Part shown: positions 1 through 7,164 of the stretch, one piece after another
Numbering within the stretch: the stretch's first letter is position 1
Layout: each line of letters begins with the position of its first letter
Source: Verrucomicrobiaceae bacterium
GTDB lineage: Bacteria > Verrucomicrobiota > Verrucomicrobiia > Verrucomicrobiales > Verrucomicrobiaceae
DNA length: 32,346 bases
Assembly: GCA_027490195.1 (NCBI GenBank)
Contig: JAIXYN010000003.1
Coordinates: 1-32,346, forward strand
Direction of reading: 5' to 3'
Notes under the pieces: model-generated
Seen by the model: the letters and a program-made list of their open reading frames with translations, nothing else
What the model was told of the DNA's origin: nothing
Databases searched by the model: none
Program-made: the position numbers and the translations under genes

Positions 1-100
1 TAAAATCATGGCGGGTAAAATGATGGGGAACTCAGATGCCAGTGAGCTCAAGTCGGGACTGCGTTCAGTGGAGGTGATGTGCCTAATTACTGGTGTCTTT

Positions 101-128
101 TTTTTGGTAAAAGATTTTTGGTAAAAGA
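101..128. repeat. 14-bp tandem duplication, T-rich
   Basis: Two exact head-to-tail copies of tttttggtaaaaga, followed by another T-run. The AT-rich block stands out against the GC-rich surroundings and may act as an upstream promoter element or a weak terminator; neither role is demonstrated. Confidence 0.8.
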
Positions 129-222
129 TTTTTTCTGAACTTTTGAGTTCTGAATTTTTTACCCTTCATTTTTTACCCGCTTCATCTGGGGTATGGAGGG
201 GCAGAAGAGCGGAGTTTTTAAC

Positions 223-251
223 CGCTGATTTGACGCTGATGAGACGCTGAT
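223..251. repeat. Three copies of cgctgat at exact 11-bp spacing
   Basis: The heptamer cgctgat occurs at 223, 234 and 245, each followed by two variable bases and ga. Spacing of one helical turn puts the three copies on the same DNA face. It could be a protein-binding iteron or simply a short tandem repeat. Confidence 0.7.
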
Positions 252-280
252 AAGAGGAAGATCAGAGAATGGGGATCCGT

Positions 281-307
281 TCTTCGCCGCGACGGCTACG
301 AAGGACA
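281..307. repeat. Imperfect hairpin repeat, copy 1
   Basis: An element with arms tcttcgc and gctacgaagga around a short loop. Related copies occur at 6524-6551 and 6823-6850, so the family lies on both sides of the defence genes. It resembles small dispersed REP-like palindromes. Confidence 0.55.
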
Positions 308-512
308 GGGCCGGAGGTGGCTGTGGATTGGGTTGTTCTGGGGGAGGTGAGAGGGGTGTTATTGGCAAAGGAATGGAGGAGCAAAGGAATGGGGGAGGGG
401 GCGGACTGACTGGGTTTGCCAGAGAAAGCCGAAAATTGCCTAGCCAAAAGGCTGGGTGTTGCTTCTGTGGGTCAGGTGCCATGGGCACCGCTCTCGATTG
501 GATTATTCGCTT

Positions 513-3500
513 ATGACCGGCACTTCTTCAGACAAGGCTCATTTCTTCATCAGCTACACCAGCGTCGACAAGGGGTGGGCGGAGTGGATTGCGTGGCAGT
601 TGGAGCAGGCAGGGCAGCGCGCATTGCTTCAAGCTTGGGACATTAAATCTGGTGGCATGTTTCCCGAAGACATGCACCGCGCGTTGCAGCAGAGCGCTCG
701 GGTCATCGCGGTGCTCAGTCCGGCTTACATGGAGTCTGGCTTCTGCCAGCCGGAGTGGCAGGCGGCGTTTGCTGACGATCCCACGGGAGAAAAGGGAGTG
801 CTTGTCTGCGTGCGGGTGGCGGATTTCAAACCGGACGGCCTGTTGCGAGGCCGAACCTACATCGACCTCGTGGGCATCTCAGAAGAACGATCCCGCAGTC
901 GCCTGCTGGAGCGGTTGGAGCAAAAGCGCGGCCTCCCCTTCAGTGCCCCCGGCTTTCCCGGCGCTTTAGGCCCCGCTAACCTGCCAGATTTTCCCGGCAG
1001 CATTCCTCCGCCTTTCTCCTCTTTCCCCATTCCGCACAATCTTCCGGCGCTGCAGCCGTTCTTTGGCCGGGAGGAGGAGCTGGCGCAGATCGCCTTTGCG
1101 CTGGAGCCGGAGTCGCGGACGTGGGGGGCGCTGATCGATGGCCCCGGTGGCATGGGCAAGACTTCGCTGGCGGTGCGTGCGGCCCTCAGTGTGAAGCCGG
1201 AGGTGTTTGACCGCATTGTGTTCATCTCGCTCAAACCGCGCGAGCTGGACGATGCCGGCGTGCGGGATCTCAGCGGCTTCATCCTCAGCGGCCTCACGGA
1301 GTTGCTCGGCGAAGTGGCCCGCGAGCTGGGGCGCGATGACATTCTGAAGCAGGCCGATGAGCAGCGCCCGCGCCTGCTGCTGGAGGCGCTACGCGGCACG
1401 CGCGCGCTGCTGATTTTGGACAACCTAGAGAGCCTCACGGTGAAGGAGCGGGACACCGTCTTCACCTTCGTCAATCGACTGCCCGCCGGCTGCAAGGCCA
1501 TCCTCACCAGTCGGGGCCGCATCGGCTCTGGCGCGACGGAGCTGATCCTGGGCAAGCTGAGCGAGGAGGCCGCGCTGCAGACGCTGGCCGAGCTGGCCAC
1601 GCACAATCGCGAGCTGGCGAAGACGAATGAGGCAGAGCGGCTGGTGCTCTATCGGGAAACCGGCGGCGCGCCGCTGCTGCTGCGCTGGACGGCGGGGCAG
1701 ATCGGTCGCGGCCACTGCCTGACGTTTACGGATGCCATCGCCTTCCTGCGCTCTTGCCCGCCGGGGAACAATGCGCTGGAGTTTGTGTTTGGCGATCTGG
1801 TGGCAGACTTCAGCAACGCGGAGACGCAGGCGCTGTGTGCGCTGACGTACTTCACGCAGCCCGCGAGCGCGGAACACATCGCGGCGATTGCGGGGGTGGG
1901 GGAGCGGAATCAATCTGGCACCGCAGCTGCGAAGCCGCGAAGCGAAATGAGGAGAACGCAGCTGCGAAGCCGCGAAGCGAACTCTGATGCCGAAGGTTTG
2001 TCTCTGCGTTCTCCGAACCTCGGCGGTGCAGATCCGTCTGCTCCCACAGGCGAGGCGAGCGCGCTCACCGTGGAGGAGATCGGCCGCGCGCTGCGCAGCC
2101 TGGTCAATCGCTCCCTCGTCATCCCCAGCACGGAGTTGCAGACCTTCAAGCTGGTGCCGCTGGTGGCCGACTTCCTGCGGAGCAGCAAGCCCGAAGTCAT
2201 CGCCGCCACCGGCAGCCGCCTGGAGCAATGCGCGTACGCTCTCATACTGGAAAACGGCTACCAAAAACACGACCGCTTCCCCGTGCTGGACGCCGCCTGG
2301 CCCAGCGTGGCCCCGGCCCTGCCGCTCTTGCTCGCCGGGCCGAATGAACGGCTGCAGGAGGTGTGCAATGCACTCGTTGACTACCTCCATTTCACGGGGC
2401 GCTGGGATGAATGGCTGGCGCTCAGTCAGCAGGCGGAGGCCCGGGCGGTGGCGGCGGGAGATCACCGCAATGCGGGCTGGCGGGCCTACCAGGTAGGCAT
2501 GTTGAACCACCTACGCAGGCAGTCGGGGACGGTTCTGGCTTGTGCGGACCGCGCTGCGGCGCACTGGCAGCAAGTTTTTCCGCCCGGCAATCCCGTTCAG
2601 GCAGGCATCCGCGAACGTGCCACCGCCATTCACCTGCGTGGCCTCGGTCGCCAATTGCAGCAAGATTATCCTGCCTCCATAGCTGCTTTTCGTGAGGTGG
2701 TGGAGTTGCACCGCAGCATGTCCGCCGAGAGCGCAGATGTGGCTCTTGCTTTGAACGACCTTGCCGATGCCGAGCGCCTCTCCAGTGATCTAAACGCTGC
2801 GGAGCGAGATTTCCGCGAGGCCTTGCGTATTGCAAGTGCGATTGGCTACTCAGAAGGCATGGCTATCCTCACTGGCAACTTAGCTTCTCTATCCCTAGAC
2901 CGGGCCAACTATGCTGAGGCCGAAACAATGGCGAGAAACGCTTTGGCATTGTCTGAAAAAATTGGACGTCTTGAACTTATAGCTAGCCATCATCTAAAGC
3001 TGGCTCAGGCGTTAAATAAAATGGGAAGACATGAAGAAGCTATGCCTCATAATCGACGTTCCCAAGAAATATTTACAACCCTTGGAGTAGAGGCTTATCA
3101 AGATTTCACCCAGTCCTTGTCCCGCGTGACCGCAAAAAAGGAAAGTTGCCTTTATGTGGAAAGTATCGAACTGCAAAATATTAGATGCTTTTCCTCGCTG
3201 AAGATTTCATTTGTGGAATTGGAGAACGTTGCGCTTTCAAATGTTGTATTAGGGGGTAATGCCTCAGGTAAAAGCACACTGCTCCGGTGTCTAGCAGTTG
3301 GCTTATGTAATGAAACTGATGCGACAGCTCTTCTTGCGACCCTTCCTGGAGATTTCATCAATAGCGATGCTATTGAGGGTGTTATTAAAGTCGAACTTTG
3401 TCGCCGTGATAGTTTGGAACGTTGCTCTATCGTCACAAGGCTGAGCAGAGTTGAGGGAGCAGATCGATCAGTTGAAAAAGTTGAGAAAACAACTCATCCA

Positions 3501-4439
3501 GAAGAGAATTTTCCATGGAAAGATATTTTTGTTTGTGGTTATGGGACCAGTCGAGTAGCGACTGGCTCTGCGAGCCATGAATCGTACAGTCCAAGGTTGG
3601 CGGTTGCCACTCTATTTGATGAGCGTGCGCCGTTATGGAACCCTGAGGTGGCTCTTCTACGACGCCCCTTTGATCTGAGAAAGAAAATGGAGCAGCGCCT
3701 GCTTTGCGTCTTGATGTTGGATTCACCCAAAGACAGTGTCGTTTTCGGTCAGGGGCCTGCTTCAGTTCGAGGTCCTTGGGGAACGCGTTCCTTTGATGTA
3801 CTTAGCGATGGCTACCGCAGTACATCACAATGGCTTTTGGATTATATGGCTTGGGCAATACTGGCCAATCGATTTGAGGATTTAAATAAGTTTAACGGGA
3901 TTTTGTTGATTGATGAAATCGAACAACATCTTCATCCTCGATGGCAAAGACATATACTGCAAAGGTTGAATCTCCAGCTGCCAGGAACGCAGATTATTGC
4001 TACCACGCATACTCCGTTGATTGCAGGAGGAATTGTGGATGTTGAACCCTCCACCATTATTCGCTTGGCAGAGTGCACGGACTCGGGGGATACCCGTTTG
4101 GTCGAGCTGAATAAAGAACATTTCAGGGGAAAAAGAGCGGACCAAATTCTTGCTTCAGATGCATTCGGCCTTCCTACAAGCCGAAGTATTGGTAATACTA
4201 ACGATGTTGATCGTTATACTGAATTATATGCGAAGCAGCGCAGCAATAACGAGGAAGCTGAGTTTCAAACACTTTCCTCACAACTGAAAAGGGATTTGAA
4301 ATTTGGAGAAAGTGAATTCGAACAAGACATCGAGGATGCAATTGTCAAAACTCTAAAGGAAAAGCTTGGCCAATCTCTTTCTCAGCCATTTAGCATGGAG
4401 TTGAAGCAACAATTGCGAGAACTTTTCCCAAATGCATAA
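513..4439 (+). CDS. TIR - STAND/NB-ARC - TPR - PtuA-like ATPase fusion protein
   Basis: A 1308-residue predicted antiphage protein. TIR domain (about 1-130): FFISYTSVDK at 11-20, with Glu81 in CQPEW at the position of the NAD-hydrolysing glutamate. After a Pro-rich linker comes an NB-ARC-type NTPase (about 183-460): FFGRE at 183, Walker A GPGGMGKT 210-217, Walker B LLILD ending at Asp303, and GGAPLLL from 384. A helical TPR region spans about 590-870. From 880 to the end is a complete OLD/ABC-type ATPase like PtuA of Septu and retron Ec78: Walker A GGNASGKST 914-922, a LSDGYRS signature-like motif, Walker B LLIDEIE with Asp1134/Glu1135, and His1166 in ATTHTP. The start at 513 was preferred over an upstream codon at 456 because it sits directly before the TIR fold; no Shine-Dalgarno is present. 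By analogy TIR would degrade NAD+ once STAND/TPR senses a phage product. GC content drops near residue 800-830, and residues ~466-515 look like an insertion. Domain calls are firm; the defence role is inferred. Confidence 0.9.
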   Translation: MTGTSSDKAHFFISYTSVDKGWAEWIAWQLEQAGQRALLQAWDIKSGGMFPEDMHRALQQSARVIAVLSPAYMESGFCQPEWQAAFADDPTGEKGVLVCVRVADFKPDGLLRGRTYIDLVGISEERSRSRLLERLEQKRGLPFSAPGFPGALGPANLPDFPGSIPPPFSSFPIPHNLPALQPFFGREEELAQIAFALEPESRTWGALIDGPGGMGKTSLAVRAALSVKPEVFDRIVFISLKPRELDDAGVRDLSGFILSGLTELLGEVARELGRDDILKQADEQRPRLLLEALRGTRALLILDNLESLTVKERDTVFTFVNRLPAGCKAILTSRGRIGSGATELILGKLSEEAALQTLAELATHNRELAKTNEAERLVLYRETGGAPLLLRWTAGQIGRGHCLTFTDAIAFLRSCPPGNNALEFVFGDLVADFSNAETQALCALTYFTQPASAEHIAAIAGVGERNQSGTAAAKPRSEMRRTQLRSREANSDAEGLSLRSPNLGGADPSAPTGEASALTVEEIGRALRSLVNRSLVIPSTELQTFKLVPLVADFLRSSKPEVIAATGSRLEQCAYALILENGYQKHDRFPVLDAAWPSVAPALPLLLAGPNERLQEVCNALVDYLHFTGRWDEWLALSQQAEARAVAAGDHRNAGWRAYQVGMLNHLRRQSGTVLACADRAAAHWQQVFPPGNPVQAGIRERATAIHLRGLGRQLQQDYPASIAAFREVVELHRSMSAESADVALALNDLADAERLSSDLNAAERDFREALRIASAIGYSEGMAILTGNLASLSLDRANYAEAETMARNALALSEKIGRLELIASHHLKLAQALNKMGRHEEAMPHNRRSQEIFTTLGVEAYQDFTQSLSRVTAKKESCLYVESIELQNIRCFSSLKISFVELENVALSNVVLGGNASGKSTLLRCLAVGLCNETDATALLATLPGDFINSDAIEGVIKVELCRRDSLERCSIVTRLSRVEGADRSVEKVEKTTHPEENFPWKDIFVCGYGTSRVATGSASHESYSPRLAVATLFDERAPLWNPEVALLRRPFDLRKKMEQRLLCVLMLDSPKDSVVFGQGPASVRGPWGTRSFDVLSDGYRSTSQWLLDYMAWAILANRFEDLNKFNGILLIDEIEQHLHPRWQRHILQRLNLQLPGTQIIATTHTPLIAGGIVDVEPSTIIRLAECTDSGDTRLVELNKEHFRGKRADQILASDAFGLPTSRSIGNTNDVDRYTELYAKQRSNNEEAEFQTLSSQLKRDLKFGESEFEQDIEDAIVKTLKEKLGQSLSQPFSMELKQQLRELFPNA
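1922..1980. repeat. 24-bp direct repeat inside the TIR-STAND ORF
   Basis: Two exact 24-bp copies at 1922-1945 and 1957-1980, 35 bp apart. Because 35 is not a multiple of three, the copies are read in different frames (AAAKPRS versus TQLRSRE). They form the start of a roughly 150-bp, roughly 50-residue stretch of atypical Arg/Ser/Ala-rich sequence between the NB-ARC module and the following helical segment. It looks like a repeat element captured in frame. Confidence 0.8.
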
Positions 4440-4445
4440 TTCGTT

Positions 4446-5264
4446 ATGATAAAAATCGAATTTAATATTCCCTCCAGCAATACATGGAGAGTTTGGTGTG
4501 CGAAATGCCAGCGGAAAACAGGCGAGTTAATCGATTGTTACGAAAATGACCGTGAAGCGCAAGTCACTAATCTATACAAGCAAAAAAGCATCAAAGATGA
4601 AGTGTTTCTTGCCAAAGATGGTCCGTTTCATGGCAAGTGTGCCTACTGCGAATGCAACCTTATAGATTTCCAACATGGAGATATTGAACACTTTCGCCCC
4701 AAAAAGGCTGTCACTGATGAAAATGACAATGTCGTAAACATTACTGATGCGGAGGGAAGAACGATTCCTCACCCCGGTTACTATTGGTTAGCCTATGACT
4801 GGACTAACTTGCTTCCATCGTGTGCAATTTGTAACCAACCTAGTACGGCGAATGGTGAAAAAAGGGGGAAGCGCAACCGGTTTCCTGTTGAAAAAGGACA
4901 TGCATTAAAGCCATCCGAACTGGTTAATGAAAAGCCGTTGCTAATTAATCCCACTGTAGAAGATCCCAGTGACCACTTGGAAGTCGATGAGAATGGGTAT
5001 ATGATACCTAAGACTGATCGAGGCCGAATGTGCATCAAGGTTTTTGGCCTCAATGTGCGTGATCAGCTGGTCGATGAGCGTCGAAGAGCTATGACTGAAG
5101 CATTAGCAATACTTTACAAGATTATCATGTGTAAAGGGGAAGAAAGACGTGAGGCGGTGAGTAAATTAAAGAAGATTAGAGCAGGTGAGTTTGCTTATTC
5201 GTTGGCGGGACGCGCTAGCTTGAATGAGGTCGAACCTCACTTATCGGAGGGTTTAGCTGGTTAA
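4446..5264 (+). CDS. PtuB-like HNH endonuclease
   Basis: A 272-residue HNH nuclease of the PtuB / retron-Ec78-effector type. Visible motifs are C65-x2-C68 (CAYCE), the HNH core GDIEHFRPK with Glu81-His82, the family block HPGYYWLAYDW at 109-119 followed by NLLPSC, C126-x2-C129 as the second zinc pair, and KRNRFPV at 142-148. In Septu and retron Ec78 systems such nucleases pair with a PtuA ATPase that licenses nucleic-acid cleavage. Here the gene starts 6 bp after the fusion protein containing the PtuA-like domain, so translation is probably coupled. The gene is clearly AT-richer than the rest of the window (one sampled 60-bp block is about 38% GC), matching the 3' third of the preceding gene and suggesting joint acquisition. 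N-terminal C18-x2-C21 is an extra Cys pair of unknown role. The target (tRNA, DNA or other) cannot be told from sequence. Confidence 0.88.
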   Translation: MIKIEFNIPSSNTWRVWCAKCQRKTGELIDCYENDREAQVTNLYKQKSIKDEVFLAKDGPFHGKCAYCECNLIDFQHGDIEHFRPKKAVTDENDNVVNITDAEGRTIPHPGYYWLAYDWTNLLPSCAICNQPSTANGEKRGKRNRFPVEKGHALKPSELVNEKPLLINPTVEDPSDHLEVDENGYMIPKTDRGRMCIKVFGLNVRDQLVDERRRAMTEALAILYKIIMCKGEERREAVSKLKKIRAGEFAYSLAGRASLNEVEPHLSEGLAG

Positions 5265-5283
5265 TCCAGTAATTGCAGGCGCG

Positions 5284-5439
5284 ATGATCGAAATGATATA
5301 TGATCCTGAGTTTCTGGCGAGAATCCGATTGTGTGACTCCTGCATGCTCTCGCAGAGGCTGAGCAAAGAGGTTGTTTTGAAGGAGTGTCCCGAAGGGGCT
5401 GTCTGCGTGAAGTGCTTGGATGAGCGAGAGGTGGGCTGA
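5284..5439 (+). CDS. Putative 51-residue CxxC mini-protein
   Basis: A short open frame beginning 19 bp after the HNH stop codon. It encodes an acidic N-terminal segment, then CDSC and, after about 25 residues, CPEGAVCVKC. The two Cys pairs spaced like a zinc ribbon make chance coding less likely. The family is not recognised. A 16-codon frame overlaps its stop (ATGA overlap) and probably means nothing. Position and strand fit a third cistron of the defence operon. Confidence is limited by small size and lack of a ribosome-binding site. Confidence 0.4.
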   Translation: MIEMIYDPEFLARIRLCDSCMLSQRLSKEVVLKECPEGAVCVKCLDEREVG

Positions 5440-5764
5440 TGGCAGGCGCAGGCAATGATTCAATGGACGTCACCGAAAGGACTAAATGATTGGCCATGAA
5501 GATTGAAGAATTAGCGAGAAATGCGGCCCAGCTGAGGGGAATCTTGGGGGCGGCAAATTGAGAAGATTGGGGGCTTGTCGTTTTCTGAGGTTGTTTTCTT
5601 TGTTTGAGGAGGAGGTGCGGCTGAGATTGGAGGTTGATGAGGATAATGATGAGTTGTTGTGGAGCGATGAGGTGGTGCGTGAGGAGGTGGAGGAGGTGGA
5701 GGAGGTGGGTGGAATCGGAATCCTAGAGAAGAAAGATGACGCGACGATTCGACTTCTTTTACTG
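5440..5764. other. Gap before the 144-residue gene; purine-rich repeat
   Basis: No solid gene. It contains tiny frames (16 codons at 5439, 21 codons at 5496) and, from about 5600 to 5710, a purine-rich tract of repeated gag/gtg triplets with ggaggtgga units near 5680-5705. This tract is open in the frame of the next gene from a TTG at 5558 and would encode a Glu/Val-rich segment, so the next protein could have an acidic N-terminal extension; low complexity makes that doubtful. Confidence 0.45.
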
Positions 5765-6199
5765 ATGAACATGACTCCCAAACAAGAAGCCGAGAGGTTG
5801 ATGAATGAGCTGGTGCCATTCGCGAAGCGGATGCTGAAGGAGAACGGCTGCTTCCTGCCTTTTGGTGGATACATCAACGAACGGGGGGAGGTCGTTCACA
5901 TGGGGGCGCAGATTGAAGGTGAAGAGTATTCGCTGCCATCTGATCTGCTGAGGGTGCTCCGAAAGGAACTGGTGGATCTGGCGCGTGCAGGGAAGGCGTG
6001 GGCCACGGGGGTGGTGTTTGATGTGACTGTGGCGGTGCCGCCAGCCAAGGTCAAAAGTGATGCCATCGAGATTGATCTGGATCACCGAGGAGACTATTCG
6101 GTCAGGGTCTATTATCCGTACACGATTGAGGTTAACGGCACTTGTGTGTTTGCTCCGATTTTTGCCAGCGAAGGAGATGGAGAGGTGTTTGTGGTGTGA
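5765..6199 (+). CDS. Conserved-looking hypothetical protein, 144 aa
   Basis: A compact, probably cytoplasmic alpha/beta protein: an N-terminal helix (PKQEAERLMNELVPFAKRML), a strand-turn block containing CFLPFGGYINERGEVV, a second helix (LLRVLRKELVDLARAG), then alternating strands ending in FAPIFASEGDGEVFVV. No signal peptide, membrane segment or obvious catalytic motif is present, and the family was not recognised. The start is uncertain: ATG at 5765 or 5771 begins the structured part, while the frame is open back to a TTG at 5558 through a low-complexity acidic stretch. It lies downstream of the defence genes on the same strand but about 325 bp away, so a functional link is only possible. 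The small soluble fold would suit an immunity-type or accessory protein; this is speculation. Confidence 0.65.
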   Translation: MNMTPKQEAERLMNELVPFAKRMLKENGCFLPFGGYINERGEVVHMGAQIEGEEYSLPSDLLRVLRKELVDLARAGKAWATGVVFDVTVAVPPAKVKSDAIEIDLDHRGDYSVRVYYPYTIEVNGTCVFAPIFASEGDGEVFVV

Positions 6200-6274
6200 A
6201 GAGGTGTTGTGGGATGGTCTAGGAGCGATGTCTGGTCATAAGGCCAATGTGCGGCGGGGCTTGTTGCAGACGCT

Positions 6275-6317
6275 GCTGGTGGATGTTGGGTGTGGCGGAG
6301 TGATGGGTTTGCTTACC
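6275..6317. repeat. ~40-bp GT-rich unit, copy 1
   Basis: The most diverged copy of a unit shaped like gctggtggg-x-ggtgtggcggtgtg-x-tgggtttgctt. Other copies start near 6437, 6855 and 7021. Each copy is followed by a different or alternating cassette. Confidence 0.6.
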
Positions 6318-6435
6318 GGATTTGGACGGCCATACCCAGGGGTGGCGCCCGCTACGCGAGCTTACCCCTGGCTACCTTCTGTGATCCCTCCGGGATCTAC
6401 GGACAGCCGTGCGGCCCACGCACACTGAGGCTGCC
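6304..6435. repeat. ~131-bp hairpin-containing element, copy 1
   Basis: Nearly identical to 6885-7017 apart from a few substitutions and a one-base indel. It contains the perfect palindrome gatccc-tcc-gggatc (6383-6397) and an imperfect long stem with arms near ccaggggtg and acccctgg. It has no coding capacity and is probably a dispersed structured repeat. Confidence 0.85.
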
Positions 6436-6436
6436 G

Positions 6437-6481
6437 CTACTGGTGGGCATGGGGTGTGGCGGTGTGTTGGGTTTGCTTTGC
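6437..6481. repeat. ~40-bp GT-rich unit, copy 2
   Basis: A good match to the copies at 6855 and 7021, ending in tgggtttgctt. It is followed by a cassette of roughly 370 bp unlike the 131-bp element. Confidence 0.7.
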
Positions 6482-6523
6482 GGTGGTGATGACGTGTTGC
6501 ATCAGGGGCACCTCGCTGAGGCT

Positions 6524-6551
6524 TCCTTCTTCGCTAAAGCTACGAAGGACA
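6524..6551. repeat. Imperfect hairpin repeat, copy 2
   Basis: Arms tccttct...agctacgaagga around a short loop; the same family as 281-307 and 6823-6850. Confidence 0.6.
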
Positions 6552-6711
6552 CGCGGCGGCCCTGGGGTGCATGACGCAGCTCCGTTGGGGCTGGGGGATG
6601 GCTGTCTTTGAAAACCCGGTACATCGCTGGTGCCGTCAGGTTTGGGTGTGGCGGTGGTTTGTGTCACCGCTACGCGGTTTGACGAAGCTGGGAGAGATGG
6701 GTGGTGCGGTT

Positions 6712-6731
6712 CCGTGGGTTGGCACCCACGG
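6712..6731. repeat. Perfect 8-bp stem palindrome
   Basis: ccgtgggt and acccacgg are exact reverse complements around the loop tggc. No T-run follows on either strand, so it is not a standard terminator. Confidence 0.75.
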
Positions 6732-6822
6732 CTAGCGTTGTGCCAGCGCTACGCGCTTTCGGAGGGAGGGTGGTGGCGAGGCGGCTAGGGGGAGATGTGG
6801 CGGCGCTTTTTGCAGTCGCCCA

Positions 6823-6850
6823 TTCTTCGCGCAGCGCGCTATGAAGGGCA
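6823..6850. repeat. Imperfect hairpin repeat, copy 3
   Basis: ttcttcgcgc...gcgctatgaaggg: the same arms as copies 1 and 2 with a GC-rich centre. Confidence 0.5.
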
Positions 6851-6854
6851 GGCT

Positions 6855-6900
6855 TGCTGGTGGGCGTGGGGTGGGGCGGTGTGCTGGGTTTGCTTTCCGG
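6855..6900. repeat. ~40-bp GT-rich unit, copy 3
   Basis: Followed directly by the second copy of the 131-bp element, as copy 1 is followed by the first. Confidence 0.7.
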
Positions 6901-7017
6901 ATTTGGACGGCCATACCCAGGGGTGGCGCCCGCTGCGCGAGCTTCGCCCCTGGCTACCTTCTGTGATCCCTCCGGGATCTACGGACAGCCGTGCGGTCCA
7001 CGCACACTGAGGCTGCT
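6885..7017. repeat. ~131-bp hairpin-containing element, copy 2
   Basis: Direct repeat of 6304-6435, offset 581-582 bp, with the same internal palindromes. The substitutions (for example gctgcgcgag for gctacgcgag) show the duplication is not brand new. Confidence 0.85.
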
Positions 7018-7020
7018 GCT

Positions 7021-7062
7021 GCTGGTAAGCGTGGGGCGGTGTGCTGGGTTTGCTTTCCGATG
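7021..7062. repeat. ~40-bp GT-rich unit, copy 4
   Basis: Slightly shortened copy followed by a third kind of cassette (7063-7200) that has its own hairpins. Confidence 0.65.
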
Positions 7063-7122
7063 ATTGATGTCCGGTTCCATGGTAGCCTTGCTGAGGCCCG
7101 GCAACCTTTCGCTAGGATGTGC

Positions 7123-7164
7123 AGTCCCTTTGGGACTTGGGTCAAGCGGCATGGGATGACCCAA
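7123..7164. repeat. Two adjacent palindromes
   Basis: agtccc-ttt-gggact (7123-7137), followed by ttgggtca (7137-7144) pairing with tgacccaa (7157-7164). Both are exact stems. They end the repeat-rich block. Confidence 0.7.

Larger units (their letters stand above)
1..512. other. Non-coding left flank rich in short repeats
   Basis: No convincing gene is visible before the TIR-STAND ORF. The stretch holds a T-rich tract with a 14-bp tandem duplication, a three-copy 11-bp-period repeat and one hairpin repeat of a type seen again near 6.5 and 6.8 kb, each listed separately. The short string gcgggtaaaa near base 11 recurs in inverted orientation around 161-180, so this end is a loose inverted repeat. 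The purine-rich stretch at 340-410 gives open frames on both strands, but they are low-complexity (poly-Pro or poly-Gly) and look accidental. No clear sigma-70 promoter for the downstream gene was identified. Confidence 0.6.

Noticed and set aside
6290..7063. Short frames such as LLVGVGWGGVLGLLSGFG repeated in the 6.3-7.0 kb region
   Set aside because: They are translations of the non-coding repeats and occur on both strands.
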